Of a DNA stretch of 64,000 nt, positions 1-8,406 are shown in pieces (positions within the stretch are counted from its first letter, which is position 1; the number at the start of each line of letters is the position of its first letter). A program made the position numbers and the translations under genes. The notes under the pieces were generated by a model that saw only the letters and a program-made list of their open reading frames with translations, searched no databases and was not told where the DNA came from. This DNA is from AG2 sp036493735 (GTDB taxonomy: Bacteria > Gemmatimonadota > Gemmatimonadetes > Gemmatimonadales > Gemmatimonadaceae): the NCBI GenBank assembly GCA_036493735.1, contig DASXPH010000085.1, forward strand, positions 124,001 through 188,000. The letters are read 5' to 3'.

Positions 1-2
1 CC

Positions 3-2096
3 GCCCAGGACGCGAACAATCAAACGGTCCCGGACGCGACGATCACGAGCTGGAAATCCAGCGACGAGTCCATCGCGACGGTCGATGCGACGGGCAAGAT
101 CACGGCGATGAGCGCGAGCACGACGCCAGTCGTCATCAGTGCGACAGCAACGCAGGGCGACATCACCAAGATCGGCACGCTGCAGATCAGCGTCACGGCG
201 CCGGCCATCAAGTGGATCGACGTCAGCAGCTCGTCGACGAGTTTTCCGGCCGGATTCCAGACCCAACTCTTCACGACGGCGCGCACCGCCTCGGGGGGCA
301 CGATCATCGACGCGACCTTCACGTTCGAGACGCTCGATCCGGAGGTCGCCGCGATCACCGACGTCGCCAATACCGGGATCATCACCGGCGCCGGCACGCC
401 TAACGGTACGACGCGCCCCCGCCTCCGGATCATCGCGACGCCGAAGATCGCCAACGGCACGCCGCCCGACACCTTCGTTACGACGTCGATCACGATCGAA
501 GCGCCCTCGCCGGCCCCGACGGCGATCTACGCAAAGAACGACGAGTTCGGCGATCCGACGCCCGCCGGTTCCGAAGCGAACGATCTGCTCATCCAGCGAC
601 CGCAGTACACTATCTCGTACAACGAGTCGCGCGGGACGCCGAACTGGGTCGCGTACGAGCTCGACGCGCGACAGATCGTCGCCGGCCAGGATCGTTGCAA
701 CTGCTTCAGCGCGGACCCGTCGCTCCCGACCGACAAGCAGATCCTCACCTCCGATTACACCAACGGCGGCTATGATCGTGGCCACATGGCGCGTTCGTTC
801 GATCGCACCGCGGGCAATACCGACAACGCCGCGACGTTCTATCTGACGAACATCGTGCCGCAGCAGGCGGATCTGAACCAGGGTGTCTGGGCACAGTTCG
901 AGAACGCGCTCGGTGACTCGGCGACGCTCGGCGGCCGCGCCGTGTACATCGTCACCGGCCCGCTCTACAGCAAGAGCCATGGTCTGACGTTCCTCAAGAG
1001 CGAGGGAAAGGTCGCGATCCCGGACAGCACGTGGAAGATTGCGCTCATCGGTCCACGAAACGGTGGGAATCCGTTCACCCATGGAGACGTTCAGAGCTGG
1101 AACGATCTCGCCGGCCTCACCATCCTTGCCGTGAACATGCCTAACGTGGCCGGCGTGAGGAACGACCCGTGGTCGAAGTACCTGACCACGGTCGCGGCCA
1201 TCGAGCGTGCGACTGGTTACAACTTCCTCAATGTCCTCGGCTCGGCGTTCCGCGGCGCGCTCGAGGTGAACGATCACGCGCCGGTCGCGCACTCGGTCGT
1301 GAGCGGCGCCAAGCTCGAGGGCTCGCTCCTCTCCTTCGATGCGTCCTCGAGCACCGACGCCGACATGGGGCGGGCCGACCTCGGCCGCGCCGAGAGGCTG
1401 ACCTATCGCTGGCAGTTCAGTGACGGTACGACGGCGACCGGCAGCACCGTCACCCACGCCTTCGCCAGCTACGGCACCTACACGGCGAGGCTCACGGTGA
1501 CGGACGCGTTCGGCTGGCCGAGTACCGCCTCGCAGACGCTAACAATCAACGATGTCGCGCCAAGCGTGGCGTCGCTACCAGGAGCGAACCTCATCGCGGG
1601 TGAGAGCTACGCCGCCGCCGGCAGCTTCTCAGACCCTGGCGTCGAGAGCTGGACGGCGACCGTGAACTACGGCGATGGAGCTGGCGCACAACCATTGCCG
1701 CTCGTCGGCAAGAGCTTCGCGGTGGCGCACAGCTACGTGAACGCAGGTACGTTCACACTCACGGTTGCGGTCACGGATGATGGCAACGCCGCCGGTAGCA
1801 CAACGGCGACGGTCAACGTAATCACACCGCTCGCGGCCACGCAGGGTGTCGCGCAGCAGCTCCAGATTCTCGCGGAAGGCGGAAGTATTGCGAGGCAGGA
1901 GGTGCAGCCATTGCTCGCGTCGCTCGGCGCCGCGTCGAAGCAGATACAGCGGGGGGACAACGTCCCGGCGGCGAACGAGCTCGGTGCCTTCGTGAACAAG
2001 CTCAACGCCGAGGTCATGTCCGGCCGGATGTCACCAGATGCCGCGCAGCAGCTCACGGCGATGGTCGTGCGAATTCAGCGGGTGCTCGGTGGCTGA
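3..2096 (+). CDS. Secreted DNA/RNA non-specific endonuclease with Ig-like and PKD domains (5' partial)
   Basis: The reading frame is open from the first bases of the window, so the N terminus lies outside; about 697 residues are visible. The visible start is a bacterial Ig-like (BIG2) domain, then a second beta-rich segment. The nuclease domain has DRGH at nt 774-785 (the His is the general base of the NucA/Serratia nuclease family) and, about 25 residues later, the family's metal-binding Asn region followed by N..W..FE. Two PKD-type domains follow (about nt 1280-1530 and 1560-1820), then a short helical tail. By family this is a metal-dependent nuclease degrading both DNA and RNA, here exported and probably surface-attached; a nutritional role is inferred. 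The stop codon abuts a repeat block. Confidence 0.85.
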   Translation, partial: AQDANNQTVPDATITSWKSSDESIATVDATGKITAMSASTTPVVISATATQGDITKIGTLQISVTAPAIKWIDVSSSSTSFPAGFQTQLFTTARTASGGTIIDATFTFETLDPEVAAITDVANTGIITGAGTPNGTTRPRLRIIATPKIANGTPPDTFVTTSITIEAPSPAPTAIYAKNDEFGDPTPAGSEANDLLIQRPQYTISYNESRGTPNWVAYELDARQIVAGQDRCNCFSADPSLPTDKQILTSDYTNGGYDRGHMARSFDRTAGNTDNAATFYLTNIVPQQADLNQGVWAQFENALGDSATLGGRAVYIVTGPLYSKSHGLTFLKSEGKVAIPDSTWKIALIGPRNGGNPFTHGDVQSWNDLAGLTILAVNMPNVAGVRNDPWSKYLTTVAAIERATGYNFLNVLGSAFRGALEVNDHAPVAHSVVSGAKLEGSLLSFDASSSTDADMGRADLGRAERLTYRWQFSDGTTATGSTVTHAFASYGTYTARLTVTDAFGWPSTASQTLTINDVAPSVASLPGANLIAGESYAAAGSFSDPGVESWTATVNYGDGAGAQPLPLVGKSFAVAHSYVNAGTFTLTVAVTDDGNAAGSTTATVNVITPLAATQGVAQQLQILAEGGSIARQEVQPLLASLGAASKQIQRGDNVPAANELGAFVNKLNAEVMSGRMSPDAAQQLTAMVVRIQRVLGG

Positions 2097-2176
2097 ACAG
2101 TGGTCGGTGAACAGTGGTCGGTGAACGGTGGTCGGTTGGTCACCGATCACCGTCCACTGACCGCCGACTACCGATC
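2094..2176. repeat. REP-like block, copy 1
   Basis: Tandem GGTCGGTGAACAGT/GGTCGGTGAACGGT units are followed by inverted partners (GGTCACCGATCACCG), so the block can fold into a hairpin. It fills the space between two convergent genes, touching the stop codon at 2094-2096 and ending just before the stop of the minus-strand gene at 2175-2177. Related blocks lie at 45253-45302 and 58361-58418. It may act as a bidirectional terminator or mRNA stabiliser (inference). Confidence 0.7.
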
Positions 2177-4106
2177 AGATGCAGATACCCAGGACGCAGA
2201 TCAAGGGCTTCTGCTTCACATTGAACTGCGCACTCTGCGATCCCGCGATGCCGGATGCGTTGACATTGAGGGTATATCCATCGCCCGCCCGATCGATCTT
2301 GAGATCCGAGAAGGTGCCGACGCCGTTCACCGCCGTGACGGTCTTCGTCCCTGAAAGCGTTCCGCCACTCGGGTTCTGGCCGATGGTCATGCTCATCGAG
2401 CCATTGAAGTTGGTCGCGGCATTGCCGTAGGCGTCACGCGCGGTCACCTGCACCGCTGGCGAGATGGAAGTGGCAGTCTGCGTATTGCTCGGCTGCACCG
2501 TGAAGAACAGCGCGCTCGCCCTCGCGGCGGACACGCTGAAGGAGGCGCTGGTGGCGCTCGTGAGACCGCTCGATGTGGCGGTCAGCGCGTAGCCAGAACC
2601 AACCTTCGTCAGGGTGAGATTGGAGAACGTTGCCACGCCGTTGACGGCGCTGAGCGTCAGCGTGCCCGAGAGCCTGGTCCCACCCGGGTTCGCGCCTAAC
2701 GCGATGGTGACGCTACCATTGAAGCTCGCGGCGAGGTTCCCCGAAGCATCGAGTGCACTCACCTGGACGGCTGGCGAAATCGGGTTGCCCGCTGTCGCGT
2801 TGCTCGGCTGCACTTTGAATGCAAGCTGCGTGGCCGCCGGCGCGACACAGTTCACCTGGAACGCGACCGAGACGCTCCCGCCCGCTGGGACCGTTGCCGT
2901 CTGCGACGTGCCTCCACTCACGGTGCAGTTCGCTGCGACGCCAGCCAGTGACACGCTGTGGCTGCCGGAGGAGAGATTACTAAACGACTGACTTCCGTTG
3001 TCGGCGATGGACGCGCTGCTCGTTCCATCGAGGGTGACGGTATAGCCGTCCGGGTCGAGGTTCGCTCCCGTCGTGGTCGTAGCGACGTTGAGCGTCCCCG
3101 TCGTTGGGACGTTGCTGCCGCTCAATGCGATGTCGCCCGAGCTGAGCGTGCCGGACTGTCGGTAGGTGTGGCCCTGTCCATCCAGGTCCGGCATGGTGAG
3201 AGTGAACGTATCGAAGCCCGTGCCCGAGCTCGCGTTGTCGCATGCATCGACATAGAACGGAAAGGTGCTTATGCCGTTGACACGCCCGATGCCAGCGAAG
3301 CGAACGCAGGTGGCGGACGTCTGATAGAAGGAGGTCACGCCCGTCGCGGGATCGTTCACTGGATCAACCGTGACGTACTGACCACTGTCCGGGGTGAGGG
3401 CGTTGGCCCAGTCGGTATACTTGAGGCGACCGCCGGGTGCCGCATTCGCGCTGAAATTGAAGTCCTGTCGGTTGCTGCCTACCGTTGCCGAGCCAGGACC
3501 GATCGATCCCACTCCGCTGATGGTCGCGCCAGGCTGTGTCGCCGTCGCCGTACCGGACTTGACCACGTCGCCTGACGAGAGGCTGCCGTCGCGCTCATAG
3601 CCTCCACTCGGTGAGTAAATCTTGAAGTAATCCGTGCCGCTGCCTGCCGGGCCGTTGTCGCACACATAGAGTGTGAACGGCAGCAGGACGCCGGTGTCCA
3701 GGCGGCCGGTGCCGTCGACCTCGACGCCATGCGTCGGATCAGGACAGGCGCTCGACCCGTCGCGGAACGCCGTCAGCCACGTTCCCTGGTCAGTCGGCGA
3801 CACCGTCAGCGTGCCGACGGCGGTCGCGCTGCGGACGACGCTCCAATCCGTGAGCGTGAGGTGGCCCCCGAGATCGGAGGTAATATCGAAATCAAAATCC
3901 TGTCGCTGGGAGCCTGGCGTGGCGGCACCAGTTCCGACGCTGCCCGTGCCACGGATCTCGGCGAGGGTGCCTGATTGTGTAAAGTTTGCGCCGGAAGGGC
4001 GGAGCGGCGTTGGGCTGGTCGCATCGCGGCAACCGACGGCGAGAATGGCCGCGGCGATGGCGGTTGAGGTGAGAGCGAACTTCGGCGTTCGCTGGAAGGG
4101 GTACAT
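2175..4106 (-). CDS. Secreted lipoprotein with repeated beta domains
   Basis: 643 residues. The N terminus is a signal peptide ending in LAVGC, with Cys26 as the probable lipidation site (Ala at -3 is a weak lipobox). Two homologous blocks of about 130-140 residues follow (roughly 45-190 and 195-325), sharing the pattern G-x-G-S...RQDF.F...G..L.YTDW...CDN...GSLSSGD. Then comes a PEGA-like stretch containing DPDGYTVTLDG (about 330-420) and two Ig-like domains beginning with F.VQPSN (about 425-525 and 530-630). No catalytic motif is visible. A cell-surface adhesion or scaffold role is inferred only from architecture. A GAGAGG ribosome site precedes the start. The leader carries a terminator-like hairpin (4134-4201). 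Confidence 0.7.
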   Translation of the reverse strand: MYPFQRTPKFALTSTAIAAAILAVGCRDATSPTPLRPSGANFTQSGTLAEIRGTGSVGTGAATPGSQRQDFDFDITSDLGGHLTLTDWSVVRSATAVGTLTVSPTDQGTWLTAFRDGSSACPDPTHGVEVDGTGRLDTGVLLPFTLYVCDNGPAGSGTDYFKIYSPSGGYERDGSLSSGDVVKSGTATATQPGATISGVGSIGPGSATVGSNRQDFNFSANAAPGGRLKYTDWANALTPDSGQYVTVDPVNDPATGVTSFYQTSATCVRFAGIGRVNGISTFPFYVDACDNASSGTGFDTFTLTMPDLDGQGHTYRQSGTLSSGDIALSGSNVPTTGTLNVATTTTGANLDPDGYTVTLDGTSSASIADNGSQSFSNLSSGSHSVSLAGVAANCTVSGGTSQTATVPAGGSVSVAFQVNCVAPAATQLAFKVQPSNATAGNPISPAVQVSALDASGNLAASFNGSVTIALGANPGGTRLSGTLTLSAVNGVATFSNLTLTKVGSGYALTATSSGLTSATSASFSVSAARASALFFTVQPSNTQTATSISPAVQVTARDAYGNAATNFNGSMSMTIGQNPSGGTLSGTKTVTAVNGVGTFSDLKIDRAGDGYTLNVNASGIAGSQSAQFNVKQKPLICVLGICI

Positions 4107-4133
4107 ACGGGCCTCTCAGTTGAAGGTTCGGCG

Positions 4134-4201
4134 AAAAAAAACCAGACGGCCAGCCGCAAATGCCACGCCCGCTGGTGTCCCCATCACCGAGAGTCGGTGA
4201 T
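4134..4201 (-). promoter_or_regulatory. Structured 5' leader with terminator-like hairpin (candidate attenuator)
   Basis: Read on the minus strand, a perfect hairpin ATCACCGA-CTC-TCGGTGAT (4183-4201) is followed by a second structure closed by ACCAG/CTGGT (4172-4176 with 4141-4145) and immediately by eight T residues (4134-4141). The T run ends 27 bases before the start codon at 4106, so this looks like an intrinsic terminator inside the leader of the lipoprotein gene. I could not match it to the class I c-di-GMP or any other riboswitch core I know. Confidence 0.4.
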
Positions 4202-4372
4202 TTAGATCCTGCTCAACCCGGCACATGTCCTGTCGTTTGAGCAAATGCTAGGTCATCTCCTTGTGAGGGAGTGCTAAACGATGATTCGTATTCTCACTCG
4301 GAGCCCATGGCTCGGTTCGGTTCTCTCACCCGCCGCGAGGCAATCGTAATGCAATTTTCCACATAACGATGT

Positions 4373-5710
4373 TCAGCGGCTGGCACGACGGTTCTCACGG
4401 AGAAGCCGGACGATCTCGGGTTGCCCAAAGAAATCCGCCCACCCGATTGCATCACCATGATGCTTCGTATCCTTGATCGTCGGATCGGCGCCCGCAGACA
4501 GAAGCAGCCTAACGACTTCGGCATGACCCTGGGATGCCGCGAGGTGAAGGGGCGTGACGTCCGCGTCCCAATGCGGGCTCATAGCATTTGGGGGGGCGCC
4601 GTGCGCCAGGAGCCACTCGATGGCCGGTGCGTCGCCGCGCTTTGCCATGAGATGCAGCACGCCGCCGCTCGCGGTGCTCGTCAGCAAGCCTGGATTGTCG
4701 CGCGCGAGTCGCGCCGCGGTTTCCCAGTCACGAATCGACAGAGCAGCGACGAGGTCGAGCGCCGTCGCGTGCGCCGCTCTATTGCCACGTTCGGCGCTGA
4801 GGATCTCGGCCGCGGTCAGCTCCCGAATGCGACGCATTACCGCGTCGTCCACATCCGGCGTCGTCGCGTACATCGCCGCGGGGTAGCCCGAGCTGTCGAC
4901 CGCGAGCGGATCGGCGCCGAGCTCGATGAGCAGCGCGACCATTTCAGGACGCCGCATACGTACCGCGAAATGAAGCGGCGTCATGTGGTTCTCGTTTCGG
5001 CTCATGCGCCGCGCGAGCACGGTTGCGTCTTCGGCCACGAGCCGGCGCACCTCGCCGGCGAGCCCCATGGCGACGGCCGAGAAGATGTGATGGCGCGCTC
5101 CGTGCCTAACGATGTACTCGACGATGGCCCGGTGGGCATCGTCGTCGGTGCCCTCCCAGCAGGTCGCCCACCCGATGACTTCGAGCTGATGGTCGTCTCC
5201 CGCGCCGACGACATCCGTACCGGCATCGACGAGTCGGCGCGCGACGTCGACGTGACCCGCGGCGGCTGCCCAGTGCAGCGCGTAGGTGTTGTCGCCGCGC
5301 TCGCGGGTATTGGGGTCGAGTCCGCGACGGAGCAGCATGTCCACGACCGCGAGCCGGCCGTGGTGCGCCGCGACGTGGAGCAGCGTCCACTCATATGGCG
5401 CCTTGCGCGCGCCGAGCTTTCCCGGGTGCTCGTCGAGCAGCGTGCCTAACGACTTGACGTCACCGTGCTCGGCGGCCGCGAAGAGCCGGCCATCGATCGT
5501 CAGCGCATCGACGTGTGCCTTGAGCGCACGCCAGCTCGGGAAACCGTACTCCTTCGCCAGGTCGAATTGCGCGTCGGCGAGCCTGGCATGGGGGCTCGTC
5601 GCTCGCAGCGTCGCGAGCCGCTGCTTCGCCTGCTTGCGCAGCCAGTCGAGACTGGGTGCGTCGGGCAGTTGCGCGCGTGCGCGCGCGGACCCGGAGGTCT
5701 CGTCGGACAT
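4373..5710 (-). CDS. Ankyrin-repeat protein with N-terminal SWxxLKxH module
   Basis: 445 residues, no signal peptide, so probably cytoplasmic. Residues about 15-75 form a module with LRKQAKQRL, ADAQFDLAKEYGFPSWRALKAHV, which is also present in the second ankyrin protein of this window (51538-52716). Ankyrin repeats follow, shown by TLLHVAAHHGRLAVVDMLL, ALHWAAAAGHVDVARRLV, TPLHFAVRMRRPEMVALLI and TPLHLAASQGHAEVVRLLL. Ankyrin repeats mediate protein-protein contact; partner and process are unknown. A GGGAGGAAGG ribosome site lies just upstream, preceded by an 8-bp hairpin (5729-5747). Transcribed toward the lipoprotein gene on the same strand, 266 bases away. Confidence 0.85.
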   Translation of the reverse strand: MSDETSGSARARAQLPDAPSLDWLRKQAKQRLATLRATSPHARLADAQFDLAKEYGFPSWRALKAHVDALTIDGRLFAAAEHGDVKSLGTLLDEHPGKLGARKAPYEWTLLHVAAHHGRLAVVDMLLRRGLDPNTRERGDNTYALHWAAAAGHVDVARRLVDAGTDVVGAGDDHQLEVIGWATCWEGTDDDAHRAIVEYIVRHGARHHIFSAVAMGLAGEVRRLVAEDATVLARRMSRNENHMTPLHFAVRMRRPEMVALLIELGADPLAVDSSGYPAAMYATTPDVDDAVMRRIRELTAAEILSAERGNRAAHATALDLVAALSIRDWETAARLARDNPGLLTSTASGGVLHLMAKRGDAPAIEWLLAHGAPPNAMSPHWDADVTPLHLAASQGHAEVVRLLLSAGADPTIKDTKHHGDAIGWADFFGQPEIVRLLRENRRASR

Positions 5711-6019
5711 AGTTCACCTTCCTCCCCTCGAAAGGCCGAGCCTTTCGCAATGCCCTGGTCCGCAGCGAGGGCGAGGGACAGAAGGTTGTGTGAGAGCTGT
5801 CGGGGGTGGGTTGAACCCTTTACGCGGACCGTTGGCCGCCCTCGCGGCGCTAGGTAGTTATGGTACGGTGCGCTGCCGTCCCCAGCAAGGAGGCGCTGCT
5901 GACCTGACGCCTCGCACGCCCGCATGGCGCTACGTCAGCTGACGTATTACGCCCTGGTATTTGCCCCACGATCATCACACGACACCGTTCCGCCAGACTC
6001 GCTTCCGGCAGGAGGAACC
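5711..6019. other. Divergent intergenic region, 309 bases
   Basis: This region separates the minus-strand ankyrin gene from the plus-strand membrane-protein gene and should hold both promoters; no convincing -35/-10 pair was found. It contains an 8-bp stem CGAAAGGC-CGA-GCCTTTCG at 5729-5747, adjacent to the ankyrin ribosome site, and the 16-base palindrome at 5931-5946. No gene of its own is supported. Confidence 0.6.
5931..5946. promoter_or_regulatory. 16-base perfect palindrome, candidate operator
   Basis: TACGTCAGCTGACGTA is a perfect inverted repeat without spacer, 73 bases before the ATG at 6020. Its position suits binding of a dimeric regulator. No regulator gene is adjacent, so the cognate protein is unknown. 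Confidence 0.45.
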
Positions 6020-6457
6020 ATGTTCGTGCTGCTGCTCATCGTGACGTTCACGCTCGCCCTCGCGGCGTCGTTCGTCGTCGCGCGGATGTTCAATCAGCCG
6101 CTCGCCGGCATCATTGCCCGACTCATCCCCGACGAGCTCTCGCTCGCGTGGCACCGATACATTCTGTTCGGCCTGTATCTCGTCGGCGTGAACGGCGGTG
6201 TCCGCATCTGGGAGTTCGAGAAGTACGTGCTGCCGATCGGCGCCACGCACGACACTCTCGTCCTCACACCGGACCGGTGGGCATTGGAGGTTTATCGAAC
6301 GCTCATGGGCACGCTCCAAAGCGATGCCGGCGTGCTACTCATGCTGTTCGTCATTGCGCTCTTCGCCTATCTCATCATCCGATCCAAGGAGCGTGCCGCA
6401 AGTCGCTCGGGCACGCTCGGCGCGGCGTCGCAGGTCGCGGCGGCGCATGCGCGATAG
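6020..6457 (+). CDS. Small membrane protein of unknown function
   Basis: About 145 residues. The start was chosen because AGGAGG lies 4 bases before the ATG, although the frame is open further upstream. Three hydrophobic segments are visible: residues about 1-22 (MFVLLLIVTFTLALAASFVV), about 45-60 (RYILFGLYLVGVNGGV) and about 107-125 (GVLLMLFVIALFAYLII). The middle loop is about 45 residues. Basic residues after the last segment suggest a cytoplasmic C terminus. I do not recognise the family. It precedes the DUF2459 pseudogene by 70 bases on the same strand. Confidence 0.75.
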   Translation: MFVLLLIVTFTLALAASFVVARMFNQPLAGIIARLIPDELSLAWHRYILFGLYLVGVNGGVRIWEFEKYVLPIGATHDTLVLTPDRWALEVYRTLMGTLQSDAGVLLMLFVIALFAYLIIRSKERAASRSGTLGAASQVAAAHAR

Positions 6458-6527
6458 CTGCGCGGTGGCCTCCGCGATCTGCTGAGATGAATGTCGGGGA
6501 CGCCCGCTCTGGGGACGCGTCATTCTC

Positions 6528-7164
6528 GTGGTCGTCCTGCTGGTGCTGGTCGTGCCGTCATTTCTGGTCGAAATCTTCCCCGACCGTCCGCATCCCGTGG
6601 GCATCGCGCCCGCCCCAGCGGGGCGCTATCGCGTCTATGTCGCCGACTGGGACTATCACACGTCGATCATCCTCCAGCAGCCCCCGAACTGGCAGCTCGG
6701 GTCGTTAGGCGCGGAGCGCGCTCCGTTCGTCGAGTTCGCGTGGGGCGACCGTCGCTTCTATAATGGAGGGCAACCACCGGCCGGACGCCGTGTTCGCCGC
6801 CCTCTTTCTGCGAACGGAATCCGTGGGCTACGTCGAGAGCTGGCGCGATGATCCGGCGCGCATTGGTCGCCCCCGCGGGCTCTACGTTCGTGACATCGAC
6901 GCGGCGCAGTTGACCTCGCTCGCCGAAGATGTCGAGGGTGCCCTTCGACGCACCGACTCCCTCGTCCGTCCGGCCGCCTTCCTCCAAACACCGCAGGACG
7001 GTGGACGCTTTTATCCGGCTCATGGACAGTACCTCTGGTGGACGGATTGTAATCGCTGGACGGTCGACCGTCTGACCGACGCTCATCTGGCCCGAGGCGG
7101 GCGTGGAGTGATTCTTTCAGCACAGGTACCCGGGAGGCTGATTGGGTTTGTGCGCGTCAAATGA
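6528..7164 (+). pseudogene. DUF2459-type protein, interrupted by a frameshift
   Basis: Two partial frames together give one DUF2459-like protein. The first (from GTG 6528) has a membrane anchor, then VYVADWDYHTSIIL and FAWGDRRFY. The second (around 6763 onward) continues with MEGNHRPDAVFAALFL, ESVGYVESW and WWTDCNRWTVDRL. The break is at about 6755-6765 (TTCTATAATGGAG): removing one A joins them as ...GDRRFYMEGNHRP. Either this is a recent inactivation or a one-base error in the sequence. The 5' end is also uncertain, because no in-frame ATG with a ribosome site was found. Family function is unknown. Confidence 0.65.
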
Positions 7165-7180
7165 GATAACGCCGAGGTAT

Positions 7181-7206
7181 CCGAGGGTCGCGGAGATGTC
7201 CCTCGG
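7181..7206 (+). terminator. Hairpin downstream of the DUF2459 gene
   Basis: CCGAGGG (7181-7187) pairs with CCCTCGG (7200-7206) across a 12-base loop, 17 bases after the stop. There is no T run, so this is only a possible terminator. Confidence 0.3.
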
Positions 7207-7254
7207 TGACCTTTGTCGTTAATCATTCTCAATCGTCGCTTTGGAGCTCAGGCA

Positions 7255-7866
7255 GTGACATCGCGCGTCGTGATGTTACTAGTTTTCGTAATCGCCGCCT
7301 GTGCGAGGCGCGACGACGCTCGCGCGAGCGACTCGGATACCGCTCGGAGGTCGATGGTCATGGCGAAGGACTCGAGCTCACGATCCACCACGTCGCTGGC
7401 CGTGACCAGCACCGCGTTCAAGAATGGCGAAGCGATTCCGACGCAGTTCACCTGTGATGGTGCCGACCGTTCCCCACCGCTCGCCTGGTCGGGCGCGCCG
7501 CAGAACACGGCGGCCTACGCGCTGATCGTCGAAGATCCTGACGCGCCCGGTGGCACCTTCATCCACTGGGTGTTGTACGACATTCCCGGCAACGTACGGT
7601 CACTGCCGGAAGGAGTGGCCAGGGGTGATGCGGTTGCCGCGTTAGGGGGCGCGAAGCAGGGACGCACCGGCTTCAAGGGCGCGCTGGGCTATGGTGGTCC
7701 CTGTCCGCCCCGCGGGTCCGCGCACCATTACCATTTCCGTCTCGTCGCGCTCGATAAGACGTTAGGCATCCCCGCCGGTGCGAGCCGCGACGACGTGACG
7801 TCGGCGATGCGAGGCCACGAGCTCGCGCGCGGTGAGCTCGTCGGCACGTACGCACGGCAGAAGTGA
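7255..7866 (+). CDS. YbhB/YbcL (PEBP, Raf-kinase-inhibitor-like) lipoprotein
   Basis: 203 residues from GTG 7255, chosen because GGAG lies 8 bases upstream and the result is a clean lipoprotein signal (VVMLLVFVIAAC). The PEBP fold is shown by the anion-binding motif EDPDAP followed by FIHWVLYDIP, and by GPCPPRGSAHHYHF. In PEBPs these loops form a small-molecule or phosphate-binding pocket; the bacterial role is not settled. A secreted membrane-anchored form is likely here. The stop overlaps the GTG start of the next lipoprotein gene (GTGA), so the two are probably co-translated. Confidence 0.85.
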   Translation: MTSRVVMLLVFVIAACARRDDARASDSDTARRSMVMAKDSSSRSTTSLAVTSTAFKNGEAIPTQFTCDGADRSPPLAWSGAPQNTAAYALIVEDPDAPGGTFIHWVLYDIPGNVRSLPEGVARGDAVAALGGAKQGRTGFKGALGYGGPCPPRGSAHHYHFRLVALDKTLGIPAGASRDDVTSAMRGHELARGELVGTYARQK

Positions 7867-8405
7867 CTTCGACGACGCGGCTGACATTCGTCACGGGTCT
7901 CCTTCTGGTTCTCGCCTGCCGTGGCGAGTCGAAGGAGGAGTCGGCCGACTACGCGCACATTATTCCCTTCGACACGGCAAGTGTTCGCATCGCCTCCGCG
8001 ACGGACACCACGCGCGTGATCGCCGAGCTCGCTGAAACCGAGGAGCAGCGGACGATGGGTCTCATGGAGCGGCAGTCGCTGGCGCCTAACGCAGGCATGC
8101 TCTTCCTCTACGCCACGACCCAACCCGACAGCTCCGCGTTCTGGATGTTCCGCACGCGCATCCCGCTCGACATTGCTTTCGTGGACAGCGCGGGCACGAT
8201 CCGCTCGATCCAGACGATGCAGCCCTGTCAGAGCACCCTCGCCCAGGGCTGTCCATCCTACCCGGCGGGAGCTGCCTTTCGCGGCGCGCTCGAGGCCAAC
8301 GTCGGATACTTCGCGCAGCACGGGATTCGCGTCGGCGATCATCTCTTGCTTCAGGACACAGCGAACCGGCGCCGAGCGACGGCGGCCACCGGGCCATCGA
8401 AGTAA
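7863..8405 (+). CDS. DUF192 family lipoprotein
   Basis: 180 residues from GTG 7863, overlapping the stop of the PEBP gene by 4 bases. It has a signal peptide with a LVLAC lipobox. The DUF192 core is seen as IAELAETEEQRTMGLMERQSL, GMLFLY and FWMFRTRIPLDIAFVD...I.SI. The family is widespread and its biochemical function is unknown. The tail-to-tail neighbour is the ADOP permease at 8407, one base beyond the stop, leaving no room for a terminator between the genes. Confidence 0.85.
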   Translation: MTSTTRLTFVTGLLLVLACRGESKEESADYAHIIPFDTASVRIASATDTTRVIAELAETEEQRTMGLMERQSLAPNAGMLFLYATTQPDSSAFWMFRTRIPLDIAFVDSAGTIRSIQTMQPCQSTLAQGCPSYPAGAAFRGALEANVGYFAQHGIRVGDHLLLQDTANRRRATAATGPSK

Positions 8406-8406
8406 A

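Noticed and set aside
4134..4201. Class I c-di-GMP riboswitch
   Set aside because: The conserved GGCAAACC and ACGCAAAGC parts are absent.
4421..5449. Open frame opposite the ankyrin gene
   Set aside because: Arg/Val-rich shadow with no motif; the ankyrin repeats are on the other strand.
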